Of a stretch of DNA of 64,000 nucleotides, positions 33,497 through 46,050 are shown one piece after another. A model generated the notes under the pieces. It did no database searches and was not told the DNA's origin. It saw only the letters and a program-made list of their open reading frames with translations. The DNA comes from Papilionanthe hookeriana x Papilionanthe teres. Taxonomy: Eukaryota > Streptophyta > Magnoliopsida > Asparagales > Orchidaceae. Positions within the stretch are counted from its first letter, which is position 1, and every line of letters starts with the position of its first letter. Where the stretch lies: the NCBI GenBank assembly GCA_022702705.1, contig CM040427.1, forward strand, positions 76,995,283 to 77,059,282. The letters run 5' to 3'. The translations under genes and the position numbers were made by a program.

Positions 33497-33809
33497 AAAG
33501 GACCCGATAGGTGTGGTGTGCGGGTCGAGGGCACACGCGCGTATTGGTGTTGGCCGAAGCAATCAACACGGCTAGGAGGCTATGTAAGCATGTCACACTC
33601 GGAACAAATTGCCTCGGAGTCGGAGTAAATTTGAGTTGGGGCTTTCCATTTGGGGCTCGACCCGAGACGAAGTAATTGAAGATCTTTAAAAGTACCGTGC
33701 AGGGATGAAAGAATTGCGATATGATGTGTTGTTTGGTTATTTTGTTGTAAGTTTTGTTTGAGTGATGTAAATTTGATTAAATGAGGAAATCGATTTGGGC
33801 GAGAAAAGT
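33497..33809. other. Tat 3' UTR between LTR and repeat array
   Basis: Noncoding, no clear PPT. A TGTTGGCCGA phrase at 33547 weakly resembles the inner end of the 5' LTR at 46054. Confidence 0.4.
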
Positions 33810-34530
33810 ACGAGGCCACTAACACGAGATTTATGCCGAAAACGATCACCAAAAAGAGAGTTTACGCTAAGGAGGGCCTGACTAGAGAATTTACGCCAAA
33901 AGAGACCACCACTAAGGATTTATGTCGAAAAGGATAACCACCAACTAGGGAATTCTACGCTAAAGGAAGGCCGCCAACTAGGGAATTTACGCGAAAGGAC
34001 CACCACTGAGATTACGTCGAAAAATAGCCGCCAGCTAGGGAGTTTACGCTAAAGGAAGGCCGCCAACTAGGGAATTCACGTCGAAAGAGACCACCACTGA
34101 GGTTTACGTCGAAAAGATAGCCACCAACTAGGAATTCATGTTAAAGGAAGGCCACCAACTAGGGAATTCTACGCAAAAGAGACCACCACCTAAGGATTAC
34201 GTCGAAAAAGATAACCATCCAACTAGGGAATTCTGCGCTAAAGGAAGGCCACAACTAGGGAATTCATGCAAAGAGATATACCAGCTATAGGAATTCTACG
34301 TTAAAGGAAGACCACCATGTAGGAATTTACGCAAAAGACACCACGCACTAAGGTTACGTCGAAAATAGCCACCAACTAGGGAGTTTACGCTAAAGGAAGG
34401 CCACCAGCTAGGAATTCACGCAAAGAGACCACCACCTAGGGATTTACGTCGAAAAAGATAGCCACCAACTAGGGAATTTGCGCTAAAGGAAGGCCACCAA
34501 CTAGGGAATTTACGCCAAAAGAGATAGAAA
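33810..34530 (-). repeat. Tandem repeat array in Tat 3' UTR
   Basis: About seven higher-order units of roughly 95 bases, each of three 31-33 base subunits around CCACCAACTAGGGAATT, TACGCTAAAGGAAGG and GACCACCACTAAGG. Subunits carry many small indels. It lies between the cargo frame and the 3' LTR, the known hypervariable 3' UTR position in Tat elements that can seed satellites. It has no spacers of unrelated sequence, so it is not CRISPR-like. Confidence 0.9.
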
Positions 34531-35120
34531 ACTGAGAAGAGTGCAGTTCTATGCGAGTAAAACCAGCTAAACTCTTCTACCAGGAATTGAGGACCCAGTG
34601 TTTCTGTGGAATGAGACTTCGTGCCGAGAAAAGAGACAACGATACGACGGATTGAGAAGATTCAAGCCAGTAGGGTCGAGATTTGGATTTGAAATTGGTT
34701 GATTTTGATCGTTTTGATTTCGAATGCTTTATTTAGTTTCGATTGTTTCATGGACGAGTGCGAGTCGTATGAAGTTAGATTGTTATTTCGTTCGTCGAGT
34801 TTTATCACCGTTTCAATTTAAGATTGTGGAGTTTATTTAATTTCATGTTGTTTTCGTATCGTTCCTGGTTCGTTAGTATTGTGAAGCTGAATCAAAGATT
34901 CAACTTAACGGCATTAAACCAATCGCACGACGTAGCGAAAGCAAACTTTATTAATACTTCGAAATCAGATAAGATGAAACATAGTCTGAATACGCTACGT
35001 CGATAAATATAAAGAGATACATATGAGTAATATCCGTACGTAGAATGCGATCTTCGATCATAAGCTATTAGTGATTTCTTACGTCGAGTCTCTTTCGAGC
35101 CATACGGAATTATGTAGAGA
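34531..35120. other. Spacer between repeat array and cargo frame
   Basis: No recognised coding sequence. Moderately AT-rich with TTCGATT-type phrases. Confidence 0.5.
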
Positions 35121-36626
35121 CTAACCCTCCTCTCGAGACGTACTTCGAGACGAAAGTCCCTTGTACACTCTTAGAGGTGTCTTTGTCTCACAACTACGAG
35201 GCTGCAGACCCTTCGAGGTTCGGGTCGGGCGGTATCCGAATGGTGCTTTCTGTCGTCGGTTTTCACGAAAGTGATGGACACTCTCCTTTGCGGTACTCAC
35301 TGGAGCGCGGTGCTTTGCCGGATCGGCTCCATTTCCTTTAAGCACAAGCAGCGATCCAGTTGGAAGAGGGATCTTTCTCGGCCTACTGAATTCACTCGGG
35401 CCAATGACCCGCAACTCTCTCCCAAACATAATATCGCACCTTGCTTGAGGAAGGAGGCTGTGCGGAATGGTCTCGGAAAATCATGGTGATCTATATGGGG
35501 TGGAATGCGGTTCCCCTCTTTGTAGATATTTATAATGCAACTATTCGGCACACAATCCGTTGGCGAGATGTGCCGAGAAACCATCCTTTTAATCATACTC
35601 TTTAATATCGAGGGTATCGGGTCTACCTTGTCGTGTCTTATGATGCCGGCGGATTCCCTTCTTTGTCATGGGCGTAGTTGTAGCAACGACCAAGGCGGAA
35701 TAGTAACTCGTCCCTTGCCTCGCATCCATCTTCGGGGTTCGAATACGTCTTCTTCCTTAAACGGCACCTTGCCGGCCTAAGTCCACGAGGTAAAAGACAT
35801 AATCGATTATGCCCTCCTGTTCGCTACATGAGAACACATGCGTATGCAATTCCGGCCCTTCCGGAATGTTAACATATTTCCCTCGAATTCTTTCGAAGTG
35901 CTCAAAATTTTGCTTTCGAACCCTTTGAAATTTCTACGGTTCATCCTACGAAATTGTCGGCGGTAGCTTTGATTTAACGAGATTTGTGAAATGTAAGGCA
36001 CGATTTCTGTTGATTTTCATGACTTTGAGTCGGCGAGGACTATGATGTGATCCTCGTGGGATTCAGCGGCACGTTTTACGGTAAGGAAGGCTTTGCGGCG
36101 GCTTGGTCTTTCTCTTCTTTAGCGAAGGCTGGGGATGACATCCCCTACCGGTGGTTACGCTTCTGTTCTTTCCCCTGTCTTCTCGGGGCATCTGCTTCGG
36201 TGACTCTCGGGCTACCCTTTTCTCCGAGCGATCTCGCATCGGGAGTTCGCGGCGCTTAAGTACGGCGTTGTGTGCGTGAAAGTGGAATCTTCCTAGATGC
36301 ATCTGCTTGGTACCACTGTAATGGAACATCTTGGTGGGGTTCCCCTGTATGGCATTCACAATCGAGTACATCGGCTCCACTGTATCTCTTCTTTGTCATC
36401 CTCGAACTTTCTCTTATTTATCGCCGCGAGTGTGTTCTCTGCTTTTGAGCGAAATCTTGTCTTCGGGTTTTACGCTTCATCTGGATTGACTACCTTTAGC
36501 ATGTGACCCTCATAATCCATCTTCACTGTTCGAAGTCCGGGTCGAATTCTATGACGGCGCCACGTGCCACCTCTTCCTCGTTGAGTGCGAGTTTGATGCC
36601 GTTTTTAAATGCGAAAATCAGCACTC
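35121..36626 (-). pseudogene. AlkB-type 2OG-Fe(II) dioxygenase, ALKBH9/10-like
   Basis: Read on the - strand, with shifts between frames: PEGPELHTHVFSCSEQEG and IIDYVFYLVDLGRQG (near 35870-35780), RRWMRGKGRVTI and CYNYAHDKEGNPP (near 35720-35660), CIINIYKEGNRIPPHIDHHD (35537-35478), MFGRELRVIGPSEF (from 35429), then LPTGSLLVLKGNGAD, the distal His (35312-35310) and RVSITF near 35280. This is the core order of plant ALKBH9/ALKBH10 proteins, which remove methyl groups from N6-methyladenosine in RNA using iron and 2-oxoglutarate. HxD, the second His and the RxS motif are all recognisable. The frame may start near 36626, giving about 500 residues with an acidic N-terminus. It lies about 320 bases after integrase on the same strand, without introns. 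At least four frameshifts make the assembled copy nonfunctional, though some may be sequencing errors. Confidence 0.85.
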
Positions 36627-36948
36627 TTGCTCGACATTTTTACGAAAAGACGGGAAAAACGTCGGCGTGCTAAAATTCGAACCGAACGGGAACAATACTA
36701 GTTTATTATTGAATATATTTTACAAAGTCATGTTTCTATTTCATTTCAAGCATGTAAATTTATGAAAGAATGTGGAATTTGTGGCAATTCAGATTTCAAT
36801 ATGAAAGAAATGTAATTTTATTCAGGAGAAGTCAACTTATCATTTTCATTACAAACACACATTTTTTTTTATTTCATTTATTGGACCCGGTTACAGACAA
36901 TTGTCACATCGGCATATCTTAGGACTCGTAATCAAACCCTTCGAAACG
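36627..36948. other. Spacer between integrase and cargo frame
   Basis: AT-rich, without a frame. It could hold a promoter, splice acceptor or ribosome-reinitiation region for the cargo frame, but no specific signal can be named. Confidence 0.5.
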
Positions 36949-37990
36949 TCACGATGCATAGTACTTTTTCAGATATCGCCCATTAATTGGTAGCATGGGC
37001 CTTTCACCACTGACGATCTATCGAGTGGTAGGCTCCTCCGGAGTAGACTTTTCGACCACGAACGGTCCCTCCCGAGTCGGTTCAAATTTTCCTCCCATCT
37101 TACGGTGCGCGAGAATGGGCCTTCGGAGTACGAGGACCAAGTCACCGACTTTAAACGTTCTTGGGCGGACCAGCTTGTCGTGGGCTTGCGTCATCCTCGC
37201 TTGGTATAATTCAAGGTTCTGCTGTGCTACGAGTCGCTTCCCTTCGAGACTTTCTAGCTCTTCGAGCCGGAGCTTGGCATTCTCCTCCGTCGTGATTTTG
37301 TTAGCTATGGCGATTCTGAGGGATGGTAATTGCACTTCCAAAGGAAGCACGGCCTCGGACCCATACACCGGGCGTAAGGTGTAGATTGAGTTGGGGTTCG
37401 AACGTCGTCCTGTACGCCGCTAACGCCTCGAGTAGCTGCTCGTGCCACCCTCTTTTATTATTGTCTAATGTCTTTTTCGGAATGCGCATGACGAGTCTTA
37501 TTGAAGGCCTCCGTTGAGCCGTTCGCCTTCGGGTAGTAGATCGTAGAATATCTCCGATCTATCCCATGCCGCTTGACGAAGCTGTTGATTTTAGTACTTT
37601 TGAATCGTTGTCTGTTATACGAAATAACCTGCGGGGAACACCAAAGCGGTAGACAATTTGGGTTTTGAAAAAGCGAAGAACATGATGTCTTGTGACTTCC
37701 TTCGACGGCACTTGCCTCGCGCAGTTTTGAAAAGTAGTGCAGTCAGTTGCTAGTATGAACCGGTGTCCTTTAGATGACGGAGGGTCACATCGGACCCACT
37801 ATATCCGTGCCCCGACACTCGAATGGCCACGACGCAATTGTTGGGTGTAGCACATTCGGCGGTTGATGTAAGACCACTCCGTGCACCGACAACGATGGCG
37901 GCTTCGGCAATTTCCATGCGGTCATCCAACATTGATGGCGATAGTACCCCATTCTCTTGATCTTCATTTTCATTTTCGGACTGGCTGGTG
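36949..37990 (-). pseudogene. Tat integrase
   Basis: On the - strand GTDIVGPM (first Asp, near 37800), ITDND (second Asp, near 37590) and YYPKANGSTEAFNKT in a neighbouring frame (Glu, near 37520) mark the DDE core. LEALAAYRTT and YGSEAVLPLEVQLPSLRIA follow, then a C-terminal domain (PRTFKVGDLVLVLRRP) and, after a stop at 37018, ATGCTACC...KKYYAS to the natural end at 36949. Frame breaks fall at places such as a CTGG read as CGG near 37370. Integrates element DNA into the genome in active relatives. Confidence 0.88.
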
Positions 37991-39230
37991 GGCACCACAT
38001 AGTCCCGCATGTACTTCCTTTACAATATTATGCGCTTCGCCTCGCTTAGACATCTTAACCACATATGGTCGAAAGGATCTTTTGTATAACACATTGTCGA
38101 CTAGGGCGTATGACAATGCCCTCCTCTTAATCCGATGTCTTGTTGATGCTGTCTTCGGCAGTGTCCCGGTCTGCAGGTATTCGACAAATGGTCGACGCCA
38201 ATCGTTCTCATCTTCAGCTACTGCAGCAACTGTGTTCTCACTTCCCTGCTTATGCACGGTATCCATGTCGATTTGAGATAGAACTTGACATCCCTGTATT
38301 GTAACGTCGATAGAATCTTCGGCGGGCATGCGAAACTCCTTAGCTAATTTGGCTAAAGCATCTGCATGAGAATTGTCACCTCGGGGAATTCTATACAATG
38401 TCACATTGGGAATCTGTTCTAACAACTTCATCGTGTAGCGGTGGTACTGTTCTAGCCTGGGTTTCAAGATCTTGTACTGTCCAGTTACTGTTGGATAACA
38501 AGTTGAGAATCTCAAGTAGATAGCGAGGTCCGTTATTTCCATTAAAATTGCTAAACCTAACCACTGTTATTAGGGCCTCATATTCTGCCTCGTTATTTGT
38601 ACACGGCTCGGTCGAGTGGTAAGAATATCTTAACATCCCTCGATGCGGTGTAATGAAAATTAGGCCGATTCTCGCTCTGCGGGAATTATTGTTTGCGAAT
38701 CTTTATCTCTTCTAGCTGACGAAGCTCCGTCGAAGTACATTTCCCAACGTTGAGTATTGGGAGGTTGTACTTTCATTACTTGTTCATCGGGCGGAGTCAT
38801 CGTTGAGGGAGAACCGAGTGGCAACGGGTGTCTTTGCGAGAAAGTCCGCTAAAATTTGTCCTTTGACGGCGCGAAGAGGTACGAAAGTTATATCGAATTG
38901 CAACGAGTATCATTGACCATCGCGCCGATCTACCGGAAAGGGTCGGCGGGTCATCGGATATTGCAACGGATTAACTTTCGAGATTAGGTTGACCTTATGA
39001 GCTAGCATATAGTGTCTCGGCTTTTGGGTTGCGAAAATTAGAGCTGAGACAATGCTTCTCGATTGGAGGATACTTCACCTCCGCGAGGTATTAGACGACG
39101 ACTAAGGTAATAAAGGGCGTTTTCTTTACCCTCTTCATTGACTCGAGCTAACGAGGCTCGAGGAGTCGTCTAAGCCGCGGTATAAAGTATCAACGGTCGG
39201 CTCGAGGCTGGGGCTGCTAAAACGGGAGGT
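37970..39230 (-). pseudogene. Tat RNase H, second RNase H and integrase zinc region
   Basis: First RNase H: RHYMLAHKVNLISKVNPLQY in the - strand near 39000 and QILADFLAK near 38830. Second (archaeal-like) RNase H: TNNEAEYEALI near 38600, and later RGDNSHADALAKLA near 38370. Then YALVDNVLYKRSF near 38090 and HAGLCGAHQ near 38000 lead into the integrase zinc-binding region. Two RNase H domains are a hallmark of the Tat clade. Several frameshifts. Confidence 0.85.
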
Positions 39231-40320
39231 GTCATTAAGTATTGTTTAATACTTTCAAAGGCCCGTTGACATTTTTCATCCCAAGTAAACTTGGCATCTT
39301 TTTTTATTAACGCAGAAAAGGGTTGACACCGTCCTGACAAATTAGATATAAAGCGTCGTAGATATGCCAATTTCCCTTGAAATGATCTTAGCTGCTTTAA
39401 GGTTTTAGGGGGTGGCATTTCCAAGATGGCTTTAATCTTCTCTGGATCGATTTCGATTCCCGGTGTCGGACAACAAATCCTAAAAATTTTCCGAGGTGAC
39501 ACGAAGGCGCACTAAGGGGTTCATTTTAAGATTAAATTGTCGCAACCGTTCAAAGACAATCCTCAAATCGTACAAGTGGTCTTCCTTCTGTTTGCTTTTG
39601 ATGACCAAATCATCCACGTAGCATTCAACTTGGTTATGGATGAGGTCATCAAAAATCCTTGTCATGGCTCGTTGGTATGTTGCTCCAGCATTCTTGACCC
39701 GAATGGCATTACTTGTGTAGCAATAAATTCCGATCGGTGTTACGAAGGCGATAAGTGTTGCGTCTTCGGCGCCATCTTAATACGATTATATCACGAAGAT
39801 CCGTCCATGAATGAGAAAATTTCGTGTGAAGATGCAATATCCACCATTAGTTACGGGATGGGTAATGGAAATTCGTCCTTCGGGCGAAGCCTTGTTTAAA
39901 TCTACGAAATCGACACAAATTCGAATTTGTCCATTCTTCTTTCTAGCGGCACAATATTAGCCGACCACGTTGGGTATTGTTCTTCTCTTACAAACTTGGC
40001 ATCTATTAACTTCTTGACTTCGGCGATGACTTGTTGCTCTATTTCAAGTCGCATTCTTCGGGGAGCTTGCTAGCAGGGGTCATGGTCGGGTCTACTCCAA
40101 GTCTGTGGACCGCGACCTCCGGTGCTAACCCGGGCATCTCATCGTAGTTCCATGCGAAACAATCTCTGAACTCTGACAATAGTTCGATTAGATCTGAAGA
40201 CTCCTCATCGCTTAGTAGTGAGCTAATGAAAGTAGGTCTAAGGGCATCTTCAGTCCCTAGATTGATCTCCTTCAATTCATCGACTTGTAGATTTGATTTC
40301 CTCTTCGAACTCCGTGGGGC
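39170..40320 (-). pseudogene. Tat reverse transcriptase
   Basis: N-terminal FRDCFAWNYDEMPGL and VHRLGVDPTM at 40230-40090. The catalytic ECYVDDLVIKSK lies near 39620 and carries two of the three Asp residues. GIEIDPEKIKAILEMPPPKT and LRSFQGKLAYLRRFI follow at 39460-39340. The middle part (39670-40040) is in shifted frames and readable only in pieces. Copies element RNA into DNA in active relatives. Confidence 0.85.
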
Positions 40321-40513
40321 ATCCTCTGTTGAGTTTCTTCGAGTTATCTTCCACTTGAAGGCAATTTTCCTCTAACGGCTAGTAACGACCAAGCAAAATT
40401 CGGTGTCATAGACCGGCCCTACCGTGCCGAATCCAACGCCCTCTTTCGATTTAGAGGCTCGATTTTTATTATTCCACGATTCCTCGAAGAGGTGCATCCT
40501 TTCTTTTGATAAT

Positions 40514-42019
40514 TTACCGAGTACAAAACCACGGCTGAATTAATCTTTGCACATAAGGAGAGTAATAATCGAGAGGCAATTCCATTAATTCATTAAAAGT
40601 ATTTTCTTCCAATTTTACATTGTTTTCGAAACTGGAAGAAGAAGAACCACGGTAAAATTTTATCGGCTTCATGCCAACACTTTGTACTTCCTTAACCTCC
40701 AACCCCTCAACTTTATTGGAATGAATCGGGGTTAAGGCTATGGCTTGTACATAGTGGTTAATCCGGTCATACATTGATTCATATTCTTTTTTCTTTTCTT
40801 CTTCCAAGGAAATCTCAAACTGAGGTATCTTTTGATTTCTTGTTCTCGCTATTTTTGTCATCTTTTCATCCTCGGAGCTGTCTTCCAATTCAATGTTGAT
40901 GACCGGATCTCTCCGTTCAACAATCTTGTTAACTCTTCCTCGCCCTCGTCCCCGGCCTTGATCTCGAAAACGGGGGCTAAAAGAGATGCCACCATCTCGC
41001 TGTAAAGGAGTGATGGGAGATCGCTGAATCGGAGCTGGCTGGTCTCGTTCTTGCAATCCCTTTGACTCTTCAAATTTCTTTGGAATGACGTCTACGGAGA
41101 AAACTGTCTTCTTTGGTGGCGCGTAGTAGGCGGCATCTTCATGAAGGCCTATCTCATGTACTGCAAAAGGTTGTAGATCTCCCTTGATGCACCGTTCCTG
41201 ACCTCCTTCATAGTATTTTATGCACTGGTGTAGGGACGATGGAACCATTTTGTACTCATGGATCCAGGGTCGACCCAGTAGGGCATTGAACGAAGTCTAT
41301 GAATCTTTGATGTGGAATTTTGCGGTCGTTACTAGTCCACCGATCCTCGGTGACAGTGTTATCGATCCGAGAGCCCTTTCTCCTTTCTGGTTGAAGCCTC
41401 TTAACATCATTTTGTCGGTAGAAAGCCTGCAGGTGTCGATGTCTAAGTAAGCTAACGTTCGTAGATTCATTATGTTAATTGATGCTCCCGGATCAACCAA
41501 TACCATGGAGAGTGTGAATCTGTCGATGTTCACGGAAATGTATAGGGGTCGGTTGTGATCGGTTGTACCAAGCAACAAGTCATCATCCGTAAAAGTGATA
41601 CCAGACTGTTCCTTTAACGAACAAACCTCGTCTGCGGAGCTGGCGGCCGAATGAGCTAAGCGAATCTGCGGGTCGAGCAAAGCCTTAACCAGAGCCTCTC
41701 TCATCTCTTTTGACAGTATCAGGGCGTCGAGGATGCTTAGTTTGGCTGGCAACTTTCGTAGATGGGCTAGAACGTTATACTCCACTTTGTTATTCGAGCT
41801 CCCCGATTCCTCTTGAACATGTGTCTCTTCCGTCAGTGGGATTGGTTCTGCAGAGGTAGGTGTATGTTTTTCCTTTACTGCTAGACCCGTTGTTGGGGGT
41901 AACACCTTTCCTCTTCTCAAATACACCTCCGTTATTTCTTCTGTCATTTGGGTTGGACCCAGAGGCTTGTCTTCGGAGTCTTTGGTTGGCTCTTTCAGTG
42001 TTGTCTCCGAATGCGACAA
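40514..42019 (-). pseudogene. Tat protease and linker region
   Basis: The 240-codon frame 42019-41297 contains RPLYISVNIDRFTLSMVLVD then PGASINIM, a retropepsin-like active site written DPG in place of the usual D(T/S)G. The frame then shifts, and 41248-40514 encodes the linker VPSSLHQCIKYYEGGQERCI, typical between protease and RT in Tat elements, plus a GRGRGRGR stretch. The Pro in the active-site triad is unusual and may be decay. Confidence 0.75.
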
Positions 42020-42247
42020 TTCTAATTCAATCGTAATGGCGTTCCTTGAAACTCGAAAACGGGCGCTTCACTATCCGAACTGTCGTACCCTGTGTTGTTA
42101 ATATCTTCTTTGGTCATGTTAATAAATTCATCAGGATTTTGTACGATTTGAGGATCATCGATGAAATTGAAATTCGTATTAGATTGGTTGTTAGTTATGC
42201 AATCATCAGAAATAGTAAAAACGTAGTCAAAATTAGAATTCTCGGCA

Positions 42248-45200
42248 TTACGTGATCCGGAGGGACAAAGAAATCATACCGGTGAATGGTTCGAGGAATT
42301 TCTCCCTCGAATCTGAAGCAACCAACCGTGAAAAAGCAGCCCCTAGTCTACTCTTCGCGCTATCATCCTTTACATCTTTGACACTTTCATCCTGTATCTC
42401 CTGTGGTGATGACTTCCCCGGCGTGCTCGACAGTGCTGGCCAAGTGGACTGTAAGCTTTGAGCAGAGGCTTGTGCTGAGGCTGCACGTATCTGATCCAGA
42501 GTTTTCTGAGATGATCTAGTCCAGATCGTGTTCCGTCTAGCTTCTGTTACATAGGGGTCGATCGAAACTATGGGCCCAGTCGAAATCACATTGACCGAAC
42601 CTTTTTCAGGTTCTTTCAAATATTCGTTTGGAATTGTGATATTCCCGTGCCTGTAGTTCCTCTCAAGCCAACCTTTGAAACTGAAGCAATCCTCTATCGT
42701 GTGTCCGAGCATTCTGTGGTATGGGCAATATGTGGGGTGATCCGTCTTATCGACCTCATCTGGTTTCTTTGGCTCCGCGACTCGAACTCGGGCTTCTTGA
42801 TCAAATTTCGAACATCTTTCCCTTGCCTCATCCTTGAAGGAGTAAACTCTGTTCGGTCCGTCGGCCATGGTTGGACCACCGCCTCTGTCCGTGCGGTAAG
42901 TTCCTTGCTTGGTACTTGTGGCTGATGTGCATCGCTGGTTTTCTTCTTGTGGCAACTGTTGGGTGTGTTGTTGACGTTGGTATGTCTGTCGAGGTTGTTC
43001 AACCTGAATCTGCATTGGCTTCTTACCTTTATCAACTGCTGCCACTGTTCCAGACCTCTTCTCGAATGTCTTTACTGGCTTTGGCTTATCAGCTTTCTCC
43101 AGGAATCCGAGTTGCTTAGCCTCCTCTTGCAGGCTCGCAGCTTTACTAAGTAGCTTTTCAAAGGTTTTGATTGTAAATCCTTTGAGTAGAAAAGCTACTG
43201 GACCATGAATGCTCTTGAGTAAGATCTCAATCGCATGTTGTTCCTGCAATTGTGGCTCGCATTTCATACTTAGATTCCTCCACCGTAGAATGTACTCCAC
43301 TAGAGTTTATGTCGGCTTCTGTCTTTCTACTACAAGATCACCCACGGTGATATGATGCTGAGCTCCAGCAAACCTCTTAACGAACATGTTCTCCGGTTCC
43401 GTGAATGTCTTTATTGACCGATTCGGTAATTCGCATACCGATCGAATGCGACCCGGAGAGATCGCTCACAAGCGGCGAAATAATAGTGCTTCACTACCCC
43501 CGCGTTGCGACAACTTGCCGGAAGTGTGCAACATGCCGACGAGGGTTTCTGTTCCATCGAACGTTTTGAAGGTAGGTGGCACGAAGCCCTTCGGGTAGAG
43601 CACTCGCATCGAATTCCTCCGGATATGGTCTACCCTTTGGAATCGATGCTCCTCCTTTGGATTGGGCTAAGGCCTCCTTTACTCGTTGTTCGACCATTTG
43701 TTTGATGTCCTTTTCCGGTATAGTGTTTTGGAATTTGAACCATTTATTTCATCTGCGACATGAATGGTCTCTGGCCGGTTTATTTCTGGAGAGGCTGCTC
43801 TCGGAGATTGAGGTTGATTCTGAAATGAGGCTATAACGGCCGCCATCTCCTCCATCCTTTTCTCCATGCGGATGATAAGCTCATCCCTCTGTCGGATGGC
43901 CCTTTGTGACTCATCCTCGGCGTTCTCCTCGGTAGGAAAAGGAGCACCGCGCGATGACGCAGAGGCTCTAGTCTCAACCATAAAGATCTCTGCAAAATCT
44001 TCATCCATATGAAATGACAAATCGTGTTCTTCATCATTGATGCTTCCACTTTGTTCTTTTGACAGTTCAGCGATGTCTGCCCTGAGCTTCTCTAATCTTT
44101 CCTCGATTGACTTCCCTTTAATGATCTTGAGATCGGCCGGGAATCGTTGTTGTACACCTTCCATCAACACTGATTTCGGCGTGGCCGGAATACTAATGAT
44201 TGGAGCATCAGACTTGGAATCCTTTGCGGGGAGGCGACTTTTTGATCTCTGTTGAGGCACCGGTCCAGCGACCTTAAGACTCCGCAACTTCTCCTTCGGA
44301 ACCAAGGCCCGGAGACTAGACGTCTCTTTGGGGGCCTCGGCTCTCCCGGATAAATCGCGGTCCCTAATGCGCGGTCCGGATGCAGTAACTAGTGATCCTT
44401 TGTGGGAATCTCCCCTCGTGGTGGCAAACTGTGTTCTCGGACCCAGTCGAGACTGAATCGGTCGGCGCTCTGCAGGTTTCTGAGAGGCGACAGCAGTAAC
44501 TGTATGGTTAGCACCAGTATCTACACGTTCTCCCAGACGAAGCTTAACGGGAATACGAGACTGCGGTGCTCTTCCCTCCTGGGTAGATCCATGAAACTGG
44601 CTAGCGGTTTCATCCTTTTTCAAAATTTCCGCTCGGACTTGGGGCGACACGGCACACCCCATCCTTCTTATTATCTCGGCGAACGGAGCAACGCTCCTCT
44701 CGAGCCAACTTTTCGAACACCCGACGAACGTGAGGAAGAGGCTCGGGCCTCTTTCTCTTTTCGACCGACGACGAGGCGAGGGCGGTAATTTAGCGGCAAC
44801 CTTGTGAGCACTTTCTTCTCCAGAGCGGCGGACAATGGGTGAAACACTGCTTCCTCTAAGGAGAGGTGCGGTCTCGGCCCATCCAGTTTCTTCTTGTTGA
44901 GGAATCTCGCGGTCGGAACGAGTTTTCGAGGTGTTTGCCCATTTGGCCTTTAAGATCTTGCGATTTCTATTCCTTCGTTGCGTTCGGGTAAGCTTCTGGG
45001 ACTTCGAACTAGATCCAATCTCGAACACGGATGGTAACGGGGTAAGGGCATGAGGCGGCTTGTCCTCGTATAAGATTCCCTTTCCTTTCGACATCGGCAG
45101 AGCAGCAGGCGTGGTGGTAGTAAGTCCAAGGGGAGTAGATGAAGCTTTAGCAGTAACAGGAGCAGCAGACTTCATGGGGGCGGCGGTGACCTTCGCCTTC

Positions 45201-45414
45201 TTGAGGGAAGGGAAGTCTCGGTCACAGTTCAAGTTGAATTCAGCGGACGGCTCCTGAACATCTGGGCCAGCGACTTTCTTCACGAAGAACGGGGTCTTTC
45301 CGAGTGTTCCTTCAAATTCGTCGAGCCGGATCCAAATTTAATCTTGGACCCCACCTGGCGGGCATCCCCGCTAGTAAGCAAGTCGCACGAGAATGTCAAA
45401 GTTGGGGACGACAT
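42248..45414 (-). pseudogene. Tat gag, with long N-terminal extension
   Basis: A start is plausible at 45414 (MSSPTLTFSCDLLT), shifting into a 534-codon frame 45283-43679 rich in Arg, Lys, Ser and Pro. It ends with the gag start VETRASASSRGA and a coiled-coil RDELIIRMEKRMEEMA. Then VEQRVKEALAQSKGG, YPEEFDASALPEG and NPRRHVAHF (43697-43494), and 43300-42248 with VEYILRWRNLSMKCEP-like sequence and a YCPYHRMLGHTIEDCFSFK zinc-binding-like motif. The extension is longer than a standard gag and may be the extra ORF1 known from Tat/Ogre elements fused to gag. Confidence 0.82.
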
Positions 45415-46030
45415 CTTTCTTTCCTGTCAGTTGAAAAAGGTTGTTGGGCGTTAGAGGAATCCCACACTCAATTTCTGGGTAAAAAAAAAAAAATTAATTT
45501 ATTGCAAGTACAAAAGTTGACGAAATTGTCAAACTGGGCGTTTCTTTCGAAACTTATCCAAATGAATTTTGAATTAAATTTGTTTTCATTGTTGCTTTTG
45601 TTGTGAATGTTATGTTTCGGTATGAAGTCATAAAGTTCAATATTACCGAGGAAACTTTCAGGGAGATAATTTGATGTGATTTGTAAAAAGAACAAGTCAA
45701 ACTTGGGGAGGAGGTGAAGCGACCAAGAGGTAAAGGACCCAGTCCAAAATTAGAAAGGACTCATTCCACACCGAATGTACTCCTACCCTAACCTACCACA
45801 CCTATTGGGGGTCCACCCTACTAAACCCTATGGATTCCTGAACCACTCTGTTTAAGGATGATTAAACATGCGGTTCACGGAATCCAAGAAGAGTTGACTA
45901 TACTTGGCTCGAGGAAGAAATGGGCACGGTATGTCGACGGAAGAACGAGCCGATCGGCCCACGGGGGACATGGACACACTGCCGATGTATGAAGACAAAA
46001 CCTCCTGATCAAAATGGAGAGAGGAACTAG
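45415..46030 (-). other. Tat 5' leader
   Basis: Noncoding between the PBS and the probable first ATG. It includes an A-run and GGGGAGG purine patches. Confidence 0.55.
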
Positions 46031-46050
46031 TCCCCAGCGGAGTCGCCGGA
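46031..46050 (-). promoter_or_regulatory. Primer-binding site of the Tat element
   Basis: The - strand reads TCCGGCGACTCCGCTGGGGA, the GGCGACTCCxCTGGGGA form seen just after Tat-type LTRs. It is four bases from an LTR end reading ...GGCCGACA on the - strand. I do not assign the tRNA. Confidence 0.7.

Noticed and set aside
33810..34530. CRISPR-like array
   Set aside because: Units are contiguous degenerate subunits without unique spacers, in a plant retroelement 3' UTR.
36297..36506. Plus-strand frame opposite the AlkB-like region
   Set aside because: It shows no domain and lies antisense to the better supported dioxygenase frame.
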